From positions 1 through 64,000 of the forward strand of contig CAVOII010000016.1 of the NCBI GenBank assembly GCA_963696025.1: a stretch of 64,000 nt of DNA. The letters run 5' to 3'. Shown piece after piece: positions 28,274 to 37,563 of this stretch (position 1 is its first letter; each line of letters begins with the position of its first letter). The notes beneath the pieces are model-generated. The model did no database searches. It was not told the origin of the DNA and saw only the letters and a list, made by a program, of their open reading frames with translations. This stretch comes from JABCYV01 sp963696025 (GTDB taxonomy: Bacteria; Acidobacteriota; Terriglobia; Terriglobales; Acidobacteriaceae). The translations under genes and the position numbers were made by a program.

Positions 28274-28708
28274 ATGAACCAGATGAAGAAGCTCGATGAC
28301 GAAGTCTCGGCGTGGCCAAGTATCTCCGTTCATCCCCATCGTTTTGGGGGTCGGGAGTTTCGTTTCGGAAGTGCAGAAGTTGGCCACGTGCACACTGGCG
28401 GCATTGTTGACATACCCTTCCCGCGCTCAGTTCGTGATGCGCTCTTGGCGGAAGGTCTTGCCGAAGAGCACGGCTGGGTACCCAATTCGGGATGGATTAC
28501 GTTTCGTGTCCGCAACCAAGAAGACCTCAAGCATGCGCTATGGCTTATGCGGCTGTCATACCTGCGGTACGAGCTTAAGTCGGCAAGTGACCCTCGCGGT
28601 CTGCTTGAGCAGGAGAGCGAGAAACTCCGACTGAGCGACCGCTTCAGGTCGCTGTTTAAACCATTCGTGGCCTCGACGGCCAAACACATCGAGCCATCGA
28701 GGGTGTGA
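28274..28708 (+). CDS. DUF5519 (luciferase-domain) family protein
   Basis: 144 residues. Contains 'WPSISVHPHRFGGREFRFG', 'EVGHVHTGGIVDIPFPRSVR' and 'LAEEHGWVPNSGWITFRVRN', the pattern of the small family annotated as luciferase-domain or DUF5519. Despite the name no light-producing activity is established for these proteins. Stop overlaps the start of the next gene by 4 bases, so the two are likely co-translated. Confidence 0.75.
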   Translation: MNQMKKLDDEVSAWPSISVHPHRFGGREFRFGSAEVGHVHTGGIVDIPFPRSVRDALLAEGLAEEHGWVPNSGWITFRVRNQEDLKHALWLMRLSYLRYELKSASDPRGLLEQESEKLRLSDRFRSLFKPFVASTAKHIEPSRV

Positions 28709-29037
28709 ATTTCTCCGCCCTGAAAATGGAGCACACTACGATTCCGGTAATCTGCACGTTGTCGGATGCCGAAAGACGTGAGCGGGAAGCGGCTCTTCTG
28801 GCTCAGTTCACGTCTGCCGTAATTGCGACCGAAGAACTCCATGACGGATACGCTTTCCGAGTCCCCGGTGACAAGAACTGGCTGGCACTTGCAACCGACC
28901 TTATTGCAGCCGAGCGCCAGTGCTGTCCGTTCCTGACATTTCAACTGACAGCTGAGCCCAACATGGGAGCGCTCACCATCCGAATTACTGGCCCGGAGGG
29001 TACTAAGGAGTTTCTGAAGTCCATCCTCGTGAGCTAG
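28705..29037 (+). CDS. Small uncharacterised protein with CCPFL motif
   Basis: About 110 residues from a GTG at 28705 that overlaps the previous stop; an ATG at 28726 is an alternative. Seen: 'CTLSDAERREREAALLAQF', 'GYAFRVPGD', and 'IAAERQCCPFLTFQL' followed by 'ITGPEGTKEFL'. The adjacent cysteines could bind metal. I recognise this as a recurring unnamed small family but not its role. The overlap links it to the DUF5519 gene. Confidence 0.7.
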   Translation: MNFSALKMEHTTIPVICTLSDAERREREAALLAQFTSAVIATEELHDGYAFRVPGDKNWLALATDLIAAERQCCPFLTFQLTAEPNMGALTIRITGPEGTKEFLKSILVS

Positions 29038-29102
29038 TCTATGACGCCTTCCTGAACCACTCATCCTTTCATTACCTGTTTCACGCGTGTATCCTTTGGC
29101 TC

Positions 29103-29447
29103 ATGTCCGGCACGCCGATGCCTCGTGAATCTCGGCGAAGTACTCGCATCTCTCTGAAGGTAGTAATCACGATCGAGAGCGACGGTGAATCCCGGAGATG
29201 TGAGGGCGAGACTATCGTGGTCAACCTTCATGGAGCATTGATCTCAACCGCACTCGGGTTAGGCGTCGGAATGAAAATCTCGCTTCACGTCTACTTAACG
29301 GATAAGCGTGTTAAGGCTCGCGTTGTCTACGTCGATCCTGAAGACTCGCTGCGCTGCGGGATCGAACTCGATCAGCCACGAAACATCTGGGGAGTGCCTC
29401 TGCCGCCGGACGACTGGGACGAAACAGCAGCTTCGGACGACACCTAG
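29103..29447 (+). CDS. PilZ domain protein
   Basis: 114 residues with the PilZ signature: 'RESRRSTRISLKVVITI' at the N-terminus (arginine motif for cyclic-di-GMP) and 'TIVVNLHGALIS' in place of the usual D/N-x-S-x-x-G element, so the second half of the ligand motif is degenerate. Predicted to be a small single-domain protein; whether it still binds cyclic-di-GMP is uncertain. Confidence 0.75.
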   Translation: MSGTPMPRESRRSTRISLKVVITIESDGESRRCEGETIVVNLHGALISTALGLGVGMKISLHVYLTDKRVKARVVYVDPEDSLRCGIELDQPRNIWGVPLPPDDWDETAASDDT

Positions 29448-29541
29448 GGTTCACTATGATGGCGATTTGCCGGCCGCGTAGTCGAAAGGCGTTGCGAACC
29501 TTGCCGCTCTATTCAATCGGTTTGAACTCGAAATATTCCAG

Positions 29542-30162
29542 TCAGTCCGACTTTCCCCGGCTGGCCGGAGGCACAATTCCGTTCATCCGCAAGTACTCCA
29601 CCATCTGGCCGTAGTGGTTATACGCGTGGGCGACGCCGAATTCGGCCAAATGCAGGCGTGTCGATTTGCTGCCCGCGGGACTCTGCAATATGTTCTCGAC
29701 AGTCAATGTGGCCGCGGCTCTGTGACCCAGCGCAAACGAGTCCTTCACGAATCTGATGATCTCAGCCTTAGACTTCATATCTGCGGAGCCGTTGCCGTCT
29801 CCCAAACCTTCGGGCAGCTTGTCTCCAGTGAGCGGCGACCAGATGAAATAATTTGACGCCGCCACGTGCTTCAGCTGCACGGCAAACGTGCGCACACCCC
29901 TGTAGTCATCGCCGGGAATTTTCAAGCTCTCAGGAGAGAAGTTGAATTTATCTTCCGGCATAGCTCCGGCAACTTCCAGAATTTGCTTTTCGATGCCACT
30001 GATCTCGCGGTCCACCGTCGAAGCTATGGTTGGGGGCTGCTGCGACTGTTGCGCTTGAGATGCGCTCCCAGTTGCGGCGCTCTTTGTGGCCTGTCCCATG
30101 GCTGCCGCGGCAATGCTGAGCAGTGCCGATAGCAAGAAGATTCCTGTTTGTTTCAGTTTCAT
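29542..30162 (-). CDS. Secreted DinB-superfamily protein
   Basis: 206 residues with a signal peptide ('GIFLLSALLSIAAAAMG') followed by a Gln/Ser-rich linker and a four-helix DinB-like domain. Putative metal histidines are in 'FAVQLKHVAASNYFIW' and in 'AHAYNHYGQMVEYLRMNG'. The C-terminal 'MNGIVPPASR' is a hallmark of this acidobacterial-type secreted group. DinB-fold proteins are often thiol-dependent transferases, but function is not known here. It lies 15 bases after the M56 gene on the same strand, so it may be part of the blaI-M56 operon. Confidence 0.85.
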   Translation of the reverse strand: MKLKQTGIFLLSALLSIAAAAMGQATKSAATGSASQAQQSQQPPTIASTVDREISGIEKQILEVAGAMPEDKFNFSPESLKIPGDDYRGVRTFAVQLKHVAASNYFIWSPLTGDKLPEGLGDGNGSADMKSKAEIIRFVKDSFALGHRAAATLTVENILQSPAGSKSTRLHLAEFGVAHAYNHYGQMVEYLRMNGIVPPASRGKSD

Positions 30163-30177
30163 ACCGTCTCCTGGAGA

Positions 30178-31116
30178 TTAGTTCTTAGCAACAAAACAAC
30201 AAGCCGTATGTGCTACGGTTCCAAGAACGCCCGCAACGAGTACAACGCTGAACACCACGGTTAGCAGTGCACTGGCTGTGCGGGACGTCCGTTGCGGCTG
30301 GGCAGCAGCCAGCCGGGCAAGACGATGGTTTAACAATGATGAGGCTGTCGCCTGAAGCAAGAACCTTTCTTCTGGATTGGCAAGTTTTGCCAGCGCGGAA
30401 ACCAGGTCGCCACCGCGAGAGCTCTGAATAACAGACTCGTCACAGGAGAGTTCTCGATACAAAGCAAGACGAAAGCCGGTAACCCAGACCAGCGGATGAA
30501 ACCACAGTCCGCATAGTCCCAATTCATAGATAAGGCGTATTAGGTTGTCGCGCCTTCTTGCATGTGTCAACTCGTGGATGAGGACAGCGTCAAGTTCGTG
30601 CTCACTCAACAACCGGTCAATTCCGTTGGGGAGCGAGATATAAGGATGCAAAATCCCATCCACCGTCGGAGTTCGCCGATTCTTAGCGAACCTTACCGGT
30701 ACGCCATGAGAATGCAAATCCGGGCTGAGGCTAAGAGTGCTTTTACCGGCCATGGCCTGAGCTTCGCGACGGTCAGCCCGTATCCGAGAACACAACCGCG
30801 TGAACATTAAAGCTGCGCCCAGCAACCACACCACGCAGAGCGCCGAGCAGACCGGCACATTTTCAGCGATGCTAAGCCCTACGTCGCCCATAACGCTAAG
30901 CGGTGTGGCCCACGAAAGATGCGACGCCAGGACCTTGTCGAGAACCGCGCCCAGCGGCACAATGAAGTTGAGCGATGTCGCTACCCAAATCCAATATTTC
31001 GTGGTGGCGCAGGCGCGTCCGAGCGAGGTCAGAACCCAAGCCGCAAACCACACGATTGAGGCATACAGCAAGTGAACTTGAAGGTGATACAAGACGCGCG
31101 CAATTTGCTCATGCAT
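30178..31116 (-). CDS. M56 family membrane metallopeptidase (BlaR1-like)
   Basis: About 312 residues from the ATG at 31116, which has GGAGG upstream; a GTG at 31131 opens the frame slightly earlier. N-terminal hydrophobic segments, then the zinc motif 'IHELTHARRRDNLIR', the downstream glutamate region 'LYRELSCDESV', and a final membrane segment. BlaR1/MecR1-type proteins cleave or relieve the paired repressor on sensing a signal; this one lacks a C-terminal penicillin-binding sensor domain, so the signal is different. It overlaps blaI by 8 bases. Confidence 0.88.
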   Translation of the reverse strand: MHEQIARVLYHLQVHLLYASIVWFAAWVLTSLGRACATTKYWIWVATSLNFIVPLGAVLDKVLASHLSWATPLSVMGDVGLSIAENVPVCSALCVVWLLGAALMFTRLCSRIRADRREAQAMAGKSTLSLSPDLHSHGVPVRFAKNRRTPTVDGILHPYISLPNGIDRLLSEHELDAVLIHELTHARRRDNLIRLIYELGLCGLWFHPLVWVTGFRLALYRELSCDESVIQSSRGGDLVSALAKLANPEERFLLQATASSLLNHRLARLAAAQPQRTSRTASALLTVVFSVVLVAGVLGTVAHTACCFVAKN

Positions 31117-31510
31117 ACCCTTTGCCTCCACGGCCGCGGCCGGTCTTGCTGTTCGCCACCGCGCTCTGAAGAGACTTCAAATCTCTTAGCGTGATCGTGC
31201 CGGTTTCGAGGAGATTGGAGACCAGCAGGCGAGGGGAGCCGCCGAACAGGTCCAGGAGATCTCGCACCAGCCCGCTGCGGTGCTGGCTCTGGTCGATGGC
31301 AGGTTCGAACATTTGCGCATTGCCAATCTTCTTCACTTTTCGCAAAGCGCCTTTTTGCTCGAGCCGATAAACCAGGGTCTGCACGGTGGTGTACGCAACC
31401 CGCTCATCCTCGGGCAGACTGTCGAGGATTTCGCGCACCGAGCAGGTTCCCAGTTTCCAGCACTGCTCCAGGATGCGGGTTTCGGCTTTGGAAAGACGGG
31501 CCCTTTTCAT
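31109..31510 (-). CDS. blaI: BlaI/MecI/CopY family transcriptional repressor
   Basis: 133 residues. Winged-helix N-terminal domain: 'LSKAETRILEQCWKLG', 'AYTTVQTLVYRLEQKGAL' (recognition helix), then a C-terminal dimerisation part ending in a Lys/Gly-rich tail. AGGAG precedes the ATG at 31510. Paired with the M56 protease downstream, the classical repressor-protease arrangement; probably represses its own operon. Confidence 0.93.
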   Translation of the reverse strand: MKRARLSKAETRILEQCWKLGTCSVREILDSLPEDERVAYTTVQTLVYRLEQKGALRKVKKIGNAQMFEPAIDQSQHRSGLVRDLLDLFGGSPRLLVSNLLETGTITLRDLKSLQSAVANSKTGRGRGGKGYA

Positions 31511-31532
31511 ATATCTCCTACGTATCTCGGCA

Positions 31533-31547
31533 ATGCTACTACAGCAT
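31533..31547. promoter_or_regulatory. Candidate BlaI operator
   Basis: A dyad ATGCT-ACTAC-AGCAT lies 22 bases upstream of the blaI start, where an autoregulatory operator would be expected. It is short and does not match the staphylococcal TACA/TGTA box exactly, so the assignment is tentative. Confidence 0.35.
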
Positions 31548-31766
31548 AAGGCGCAGTGAACAGCGGAAATTTTCTCTCAATTGCCCCACGTGGTCTCTAC
31601 ACCGAGTATCGCGCCGGGCGATTCGTGCGGATGACAGAACTCGCGAGACAGGACGGCTTAAGACACTCTGTAGGCGGAGGGGGTGGCAGTGTATTTCGCG
31701 CTGAAATAGAAAGCTTTGAGATGAGGCTTAGATACTGCTCAGCTGGGAAACCATTCTCGACGGGGT

Positions 31767-33116
31767 TCAGACCGGCAGAGGCACACTTTCAACCACAGAC
31801 CTTTCGGGATCAATCAAGAACGCCCAGATCAGGGCTCCGGTCAACAGGACGGCTGCAGTAATAAAAAATGGCGTAATCCAGAATCCGCGCTGAGCCAAAT
31901 ACCCGAAGATGATAGGAGACAGCGAGGCTGCGAGACTGCCAGCCATGTTCATCACGCCTGATACCGTACCGCTGTATTCGCCGCCGACATCCATGGGCAC
32001 GGCCCAAGCCGGGCTGATGACAAGCTCAAGGAAGAACAACGATGCGGTCAAGCAGAATATTGCTGTCCCTGGAGAGTGAGTCATGGCCGCTGGAATCAGG
32101 CAAATTCCTGACGCCAACATAGACGGCGCGGCTACGATTCGGCGCGAGAATCTGAGTCTGCCCGTCTTGCGATACACTGCGTCCGTCAGAGTTCCTCCCA
32201 CAATATCTCCGATCATGCCAGCCAAGAGCGGAAGAGAGGCCAGTATGCCCACGGCCTTCAGCGATAAGTGGCGATACTCAAGAAGGTAACTCGGAAACCA
32301 CGTCATGTAGAAGTAGGTCCCGTAGTAAAAACAACAATAACCGGCTGCGATGTACCACATATTGGGCGAGCGAAAAATAATTCTCCACGGCGGCGCAAGC
32401 TGCCGATGGAGATCGACAGACCTGATCGTGTCGTCGGCATTGAGGCCGCGTATGTGCGCTAACTCAGCAGGATTGACCCTGGGGTGCTGCTCGGGAAGGT
32501 TGCGGTAGAGCAAATAGAAAGCTAACGACCATAGCAGGCCTGCCGCAGCGAAAATGTAGAAAATCCAACGCCATCCGAATGCGGCCATAATACTCACTGC
32601 AACGAACGGTACAATCGCAACCGCGAGCCGGCTGAAACTGTGGGTGACGCCATGGACGATACCGCGCTCCTCCCTAGGAAACCAGAGCTGCATGGCTCGC
32701 GTAGCGGTGGGAAAAGCAGCAGATTCGGCTAGTCCGAAGACACCACGAATGGCAATCAGCGAGGCCACACCGGCAGCGATCGCGGTTAAACCTGTCATAA
32801 GAGACCAGAAGGGTACGATGATTAGAAGTATCATTCGCGGGCCAAAACGGTCGGCGAGCGAGCCCCCGGGTATCTGTCCGATCGCGTAGGCCCACAAAAA
32901 AACGCTGAATACGATGCCCATCGTCGTCCGGCTAAGGCCAAAGTCTCTTGCCATCCCTGGCGCGGCAATCGAGATGCCCGTCCGGTCCATGTAGGTGATC
33001 ATGTACATCAAGCTGATCAGGAGAAGAACCAGCCATCGCGTCTTGGTTGGTTTCAAGATTTTGGTCGCGGGAAAAGAATTGGATTCGGAAACAAGTGTGC
33101 GATTAGTATCCAGCAT
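31767..33116 (-). CDS. MFS transporter, anion:cation symporter (hexuronate/aldarate-like)
   Basis: 449 residues, twelve predicted membrane segments. The N-terminal half has 'MYMITYMDRTGISIAAPGM' and 'GQIPGGSLADRFGPR', and loop 4-5 has 'GLAESAAFPTATRAMQLWFP', all typical of the ACS family that imports organic anions such as hexuronates, glucarate, tartrate or phthalate with protons. Start is 3 bases after the Gfo/Idh gene, so it is the last gene of a long minus-strand operon and likely imports its substrate across the inner membrane. Confidence 0.9.
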   Translation of the reverse strand: MLDTNRTLVSESNSFPATKILKPTKTRWLVLLLISLMYMITYMDRTGISIAAPGMARDFGLSRTTMGIVFSVFLWAYAIGQIPGGSLADRFGPRMILLIIVPFWSLMTGLTAIAAGVASLIAIRGVFGLAESAAFPTATRAMQLWFPREERGIVHGVTHSFSRLAVAIVPFVAVSIMAAFGWRWIFYIFAAAGLLWSLAFYLLYRNLPEQHPRVNPAELAHIRGLNADDTIRSVDLHRQLAPPWRIIFRSPNMWYIAAGYCCFYYGTYFYMTWFPSYLLEYRHLSLKAVGILASLPLLAGMIGDIVGGTLTDAVYRKTGRLRFSRRIVAAPSMLASGICLIPAAMTHSPGTAIFCLTASLFFLELVISPAWAVPMDVGGEYSGTVSGVMNMAGSLAASLSPIIFGYLAQRGFWITPFFITAAVLLTGALIWAFLIDPERSVVESVPLPV

Positions 33117-33119
33117 CGC

Positions 33120-34220
33120 TCAGGTACGATCCGCGGCAACATCTTTGATTGGCTCCGCATGCTTTCGCTGTAAACGCTCGGACAGTGGCTCTGAGAAGAG
33201 TAGGTCGATGGGTCGGCCTTCTTCCGCCGACTTATCCGCAGCCCGATATACCTGCATGACCATGCGCGCGTGTTCTGCCGTCACTAATGGCTGTTGTCTT
33301 TTTGTTACGCACTCAAGAAAATGAATGGTCTCCGCTTCCATCGGGCCGGCGTACACATGGTCAATTTTTTCGCCGGGCATGGTTGAGATGGGAAATTCGA
33401 TCCCTCTTTTCATCGTGTTTAGGCAGACATCGCGGTGGGTATCGTCCGCCATAATTGCCCCATCCGTTCCGATCATCTCAATCCAGGTGGACGAGAAATT
33501 TGGATACGCAGGCGGAAGCACCCAACTTGCGCCAATGGTAAATGCACAGCCGTCTTCCAAAGTGACGACAATCCATACACAATCGGGCACGTGATGCGTG
33601 GGCTGCATAATTTTGCGGACTTCCTGGGCATACACGCGGACGGGCTTTCTCGGTGAGAAACACCAGAGCACGAAGTCGAGGTCGTGCGTTGCTTCCATGG
33701 CAGCGGGCGAGAGTTTGATCCGCCCCCCAATTTTGTCGCCGAGGTTGCGCGTGATATGCCGGCTTACCAATGCACTCACGGGTTGCCCGATCGTCCCGTC
33801 ATCGATAGAGCGTTTGACATAAGCGAACTTTGGATTGAAACGTTGCGAATAGCCAATGGTAAACAGCCGGTTCTTCGAACGTGCTAGAGCGATCAGCTCA
33901 TCGGCTTCGGAGAGTTCGAGCGCCATCGGCTTTTCCAACAGCACATCTTTGCCGGCCTGCAGGCTTTCTTTGGCCATTGGGAAATGAGTTGTTTCCGGGG
34001 TCGCCGAAATAATGATGGCATCGATACTGTTGTTGTCGAGCAAAGTACGGTAATCCGTGGTCGCCGTGGCTGGCTTAGTCTTGGCTGCAATTTCCTTTAG
34101 CCGCTCCGGCTTGATCTCCGCCAGGTGCAGAGCGCTCACGTATGGGCTGGCGGCGCAGGTTTCAGCGCGAATGCCTCCACACCAGCCGGTCCCGATGATT
34201 CCGATGCTGACTTGCTTCAT
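33120..34220 (-). CDS. Gfo/Idh/MocA family oxidoreductase
   Basis: NAD(P)-dependent sugar or cyclitol dehydrogenase-type protein, 366 residues. N-terminal Rossmann motif 'IGIIGTGWCGGIRAE', the conserved 'LLEKPMALELSEADEL' lysine-proline pair, and a C-terminal alpha/beta domain with 'MEATHDLDFVLWCF'. Catalytic histidine is likely in ATHDLD. Lies 13 bases after the YVTN gene and 3 bases before the MFS gene in the same operon; substrate unknown. Confidence 0.9.
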   Translation of the reverse strand: MKQVSIGIIGTGWCGGIRAETCAASPYVSALHLAEIKPERLKEIAAKTKPATATTDYRTLLDNNSIDAIIISATPETTHFPMAKESLQAGKDVLLEKPMALELSEADELIALARSKNRLFTIGYSQRFNPKFAYVKRSIDDGTIGQPVSALVSRHITRNLGDKIGGRIKLSPAAMEATHDLDFVLWCFSPRKPVRVYAQEVRKIMQPTHHVPDCVWIVVTLEDGCAFTIGASWVLPPAYPNFSSTWIEMIGTDGAIMADDTHRDVCLNTMKRGIEFPISTMPGEKIDHVYAGPMEAETIHFLECVTKRQQPLVTAEHARMVMQVYRAADKSAEEGRPIDLLFSEPLSERLQRKHAEPIKDVAADRT

Positions 34221-34233
34221 AAGTCCACCTGAC

Positions 34234-35271
34234 CTACTTGCCCACTAACAAGACGCCGAAACTATTCGGCTTCATCGGCGGTTCCTCTTCTCCTTTGGGC
34301 GCAACCGGTTCGAACTCCGCGACCGGCAGAAAAATGTTGTGGGTCTTGAAGTCTATCGCCATCGTGCGTGCATATTTCTTGGTCAACACATTTTCCACGA
34401 CACTGTACTTATCGGGTGAATCTTCATGAATAACCGTAAGGTCTCCCGATTCACCATTCGAGCTGAACACCAGTTGCGTATCTGGATCGAAACCGGCGGC
34501 GTCAGGATCGTCGCCGATAGCAGGGGTTGCTACCACTTTGCCCGTGTCGGCGTTCACAACCATCATCTTCTTATTCCCGCACACAGAAAAAAGCCGGCGG
34601 TTCTTCTGATCGATCGCTAGCCCCGAAGGTTCTTTGCAACCGGTCAGAGGCCAGCGGTGCATGACCGAGAGCTTCTGCGCGTCGATCTCAAGCAACTCGG
34701 ACTTGTCTTCGATATTGACATAGACGTGCCCTTTATCATCACCGGTAGCAAACTCCGGCTTGCCGCCAACTGCGATTGTCCCGGCAACGGTTCCATCGGC
34801 AGCGTTGATCGCTGTGGCGTTTGCGCTGTGACCATTGAAAGCGAAAACCCGTTTCGAGCCTGCATCGTAGTAGATGGCATCTGGATTCTGGCCGCTTGAC
34901 TTGACCGTGCCGATTACCTTCAGCGTTTTGAGGTCAAAGATGGTGACGGTGTTGGCTCGCCCATTGCTGGTAAATCCGCGGCCGAGGTCAGTGGCCAGCG
35001 CGACGCCATGGACCCCTAAAGTGTTGGGAATATCACCCACCACCGCATAGGAGTCCGCATCCAGCACTACCACATGAGTTTGGTGAGTCACGTACACACG
35101 TCGCGCATCGCTGTCCACGAGGTCGTAGTCCCATTTGCCGTTGCCACCAATCGCTATCGTCTTTACGACGTGATAGCCCGAAGGACCGGCCAGAGCAAAC
35201 TCAACCAGCAAGAAACCGTAAACAACACAGGAAATCGCAGCTGCGATTACAACCGTGCTTGGACGACGCAT
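34234..35271 (-). CDS. Secreted YVTN-type beta-propeller protein, copy 1
   Basis: 345 residues: signal peptide, then repeated blades such as 'DSDARRVYVTHQTHVVVLDA', 'GFTSNGRANTVTIFDLKTL' and 'RRLFSVCGNKKMMVVNADTG'. No catalytic motif is apparent, although some propellers of this type are lactonases. It is a clear paralogue of the gene at 54095-55132; both end in 'VLLVGK' or 'VLVIGK' and share 'GYHvvKTI', 'PSGLAiD' and 'TVIHEDSPDkySVV'. Probably periplasmic or surface-exposed, co-transcribed with the molybdenum enzyme genes upstream. Confidence 0.85.
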   Translation of the reverse strand: MRRPSTVVIAAAISCVVYGFLLVEFALAGPSGYHVVKTIAIGGNGKWDYDLVDSDARRVYVTHQTHVVVLDADSYAVVGDIPNTLGVHGVALATDLGRGFTSNGRANTVTIFDLKTLKVIGTVKSSGQNPDAIYYDAGSKRVFAFNGHSANATAINAADGTVAGTIAVGGKPEFATGDDKGHVYVNIEDKSELLEIDAQKLSVMHRWPLTGCKEPSGLAIDQKNRRLFSVCGNKKMMVVNADTGKVVATPAIGDDPDAAGFDPDTQLVFSSNGESGDLTVIHEDSPDKYSVVENVLTKKYARTMAIDFKTHNIFLPVAEFEPVAPKGEEEPPMKPNSFGVLLVGK

Positions 35272-35358
35272 GATGTTGCATTCCTCTCTTTTCGAAATGT
35301 ACTTATGCTTTCCTGCTATGGATAACCAACAACGGCTTCGCCGTAACCGAGCTGCTCC

Positions 35359-37563
35359 TCAGGAAACCTTCAATCCGTTTGGCACCAAAGGTAATGAGCG
35401 TAGACGCACACCGGTCGCATCGAAAATGGCATTCGCAATCGCTGGAGCGACACCAACCAGGGAGCTTTCGCCCGCGCCAGCCGAAGGAATGTCTTTGCGG
35501 TCGAGCAGGACGGTCTCGAGCACGGGCACATCACTGAACCGCGGCACGCGATAGTCAGAGAGTCGCCCATTCAGGATCCGGCCATTCGAAAATTCAATGG
35601 CTTCAAAAAGCGCTCCACCCATGCCCATGACGTTTGCGCCTTCGATTTGATTGAGAAGACCGTCGGGGTTGACAATGGCCCCACATTCAAAGGCGGTGAC
35701 CATGCGCAACACCTTGACGTCGCCCGTCGACCGGTCCAGTGCAACTTCGACGAACGTGGCGACGTTTCCCCCTTTCTCAAAGCCGCCTCCCATTCCAAAG
35801 CCGTGGCCGGCAGCTTTAGTCTGCCCCCACCCAAATTTCTTTGCTGCCGCCTCAAAAACAGCGCGCAGGCGCTCATTCTTCAGATTCTTCCGGCGAAATT
35901 CCAGCGGATCCATTTTGACGAGATGAGCCAGTTCGTCGATATGCGATTCGCGAGCGAAATGGTTGGCTGTAGCGGCCAACGCACGGTACGATCCCTGCCG
36001 CAAAGGAGAGCGGGTGACATGAAACTGGATTCGCTGGTTCTCGATCTCGTAGAAAGTGCGGATTCCCATGGCTCCTGAATTGTAATTATGGAAATCCCAC
36101 GCAACGATCGTGCCGTCTTTGCCCATACCGCTGGTGACATCGATCACGCCGGCAGGACGGAAGTAGGCCCAGGTGAACTCTTCCTCGCGCGTCCACAACA
36201 GCTTCACCGGCCGCTTCGCCGCACGCGCTAACCTGGCAGCCTCAATAGCAGTTTCGCCGGTGTGCTTACCCCCGTAGGCTGATCCCGTGTCGGGCATGAC
36301 CACGCGGACCCGTTCTTCCGGCATACGGAATGCTTCGGCAAGTTCGGTCCGCACTCCAAAGGGCCGCTGCGTGCCCGTCCAGACAGTCACGTTATCGCCC
36401 AACCACTCAGCCAATGCGGCACGCGGCTCTAACGGGACATGAGCGATATAGGAGACAGTATAGGTTTGCCGCAGACGATGCTCAGCAGAAGCCAACGCCT
36501 TGTCCACCGATCCTGTCTCAGTACGGAAAGCGGACCCGCTCGAATCACTTCGCGCCAGAGATCCTGGGGCCCCGGATCCGCCTGCATCGCTGGGCTCTTC
36601 ATTCTTCTTCAGGTAGTCGAACACCTCCTTGTTCGAAATCTGCGTTTCGGATTTCCACTCCGCGTGGATGGCGGCTACTGCCCGCGAGGCAATCTCTGCG
36701 GTCGGCGCCGCCACCCCGACAAAATTACCGTCACAGACGACGACCGCACCGGGAATTTTTTCCGCCTCGCGCGTATCGAGGGAGGAAAGCGTCGCACCAA
36801 AAGCAGGCGGACGCAGCACTTTGCCATAAAGCATGTCCGGCAGCTTCTGATCTGACGGATAGCGATGCTTCCCGGTAACAAAATCACAGCCATCGACTTT
36901 CGGCAATGAGCTGCCTGCTACCGTCCACTGGCTGGCGGGAATCAGAGGATCTTCGGCGGGCAGCGTCTCTGTGAGTTGCTTCCCTTTGACCAGGGCAGCA
37001 TATTCAACCGAGCGTCTGTTTGCGGGATCCGTAATTTTTCCGTCCCCGGCGACCAACCGGTTGCGGTCCACTTGCCACTGCGCCGCCGCTATGCCGATCA
37101 AAGTATCACGCGCCGCCGATGCCACTTTACGCAATTGCAGATTCATTTCAGGAGTGGTGCGGCTGCCGAATGTCCCCCGGTCGTATGGGGTTAGCTTCGT
37201 ATCACCCATGACCATCTGAATCTTGCCGACGGGTACATGGAGTTCCTCCGCAATAGCCTGGGTAAGGGAGGTCCGGATATTTTGTCCGACCTCTACTTTG
37301 CCCGTGTAGGCGGTCACGGTGCCATCTTCTCCAATGTGCAACCAGGCTCCAATTTCTGTCGGCAGCGATTGCGCTTGCACTCCCTTGTCGGAGCCCGATT
37401 CCTGCATGGCGTACGCGGGTTTCCACATGCCGACAACAAGAAGCCCGGCGCCCAGGAATTTGAAGAATTCGCGTCGGTCGACCTCAAAGCAGTACTTGGG
37501 CGGAGCGGTGAGTTCATAGCGTTCAGGTTCCAACCCAGCCACAAAGTCCAGCTCGTGGCTCAT
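35359..37563 (-). CDS. Molybdopterin subunit of periplasmic xanthine-dehydrogenase-family oxidase (IorB-like)
   Basis: Hydroxylates or oxidises an aldehyde or N-heteroaromatic substrate with a molybdenum cofactor. 734 residues from the ATG at 37563, which overlaps the stop of the iron-sulphur subunit. A twin-arginine signal (DRREFFKFLG, then 'AGLLVVGMWKPAYA') indicates folded export. Cofactor motifs include 'TGKVEVGQNIRTSLTQAIAE', 'GSAYGGKHTGETA', 'RQGSYRALAATANHFARES' and the catalytic glutamate in 'AGESSLVGVAPAIANAI'. No FAD subunit is adjacent, as in the isoquinoline 1-oxidoreductase type, so electrons would go to a cytochrome. Confidence 0.9.
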   Translation of the reverse strand: MSHELDFVAGLEPERYELTAPPKYCFEVDRREFFKFLGAGLLVVGMWKPAYAMQESGSDKGVQAQSLPTEIGAWLHIGEDGTVTAYTGKVEVGQNIRTSLTQAIAEELHVPVGKIQMVMGDTKLTPYDRGTFGSRTTPEMNLQLRKVASAARDTLIGIAAAQWQVDRNRLVAGDGKITDPANRRSVEYAALVKGKQLTETLPAEDPLIPASQWTVAGSSLPKVDGCDFVTGKHRYPSDQKLPDMLYGKVLRPPAFGATLSSLDTREAEKIPGAVVVCDGNFVGVAAPTAEIASRAVAAIHAEWKSETQISNKEVFDYLKKNEEPSDAGGSGAPGSLARSDSSGSAFRTETGSVDKALASAEHRLRQTYTVSYIAHVPLEPRAALAEWLGDNVTVWTGTQRPFGVRTELAEAFRMPEERVRVVMPDTGSAYGGKHTGETAIEAARLARAAKRPVKLLWTREEEFTWAYFRPAGVIDVTSGMGKDGTIVAWDFHNYNSGAMGIRTFYEIENQRIQFHVTRSPLRQGSYRALAATANHFARESHIDELAHLVKMDPLEFRRKNLKNERLRAVFEAAAKKFGWGQTKAAGHGFGMGGGFEKGGNVATFVEVALDRSTGDVKVLRMVTAFECGAIVNPDGLLNQIEGANVMGMGGALFEAIEFSNGRILNGRLSDYRVPRFSDVPVLETVLLDRKDIPSAGAGESSLVGVAPAIANAIFDATGVRLRSLPLVPNGLKVS

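Noticed and set aside
35290..35310. ATGTACTTATGC as another member of the shared palindrome before YVTN copy 1
   Set aside because: Only about 8 of 12 positions match and it is not symmetric.
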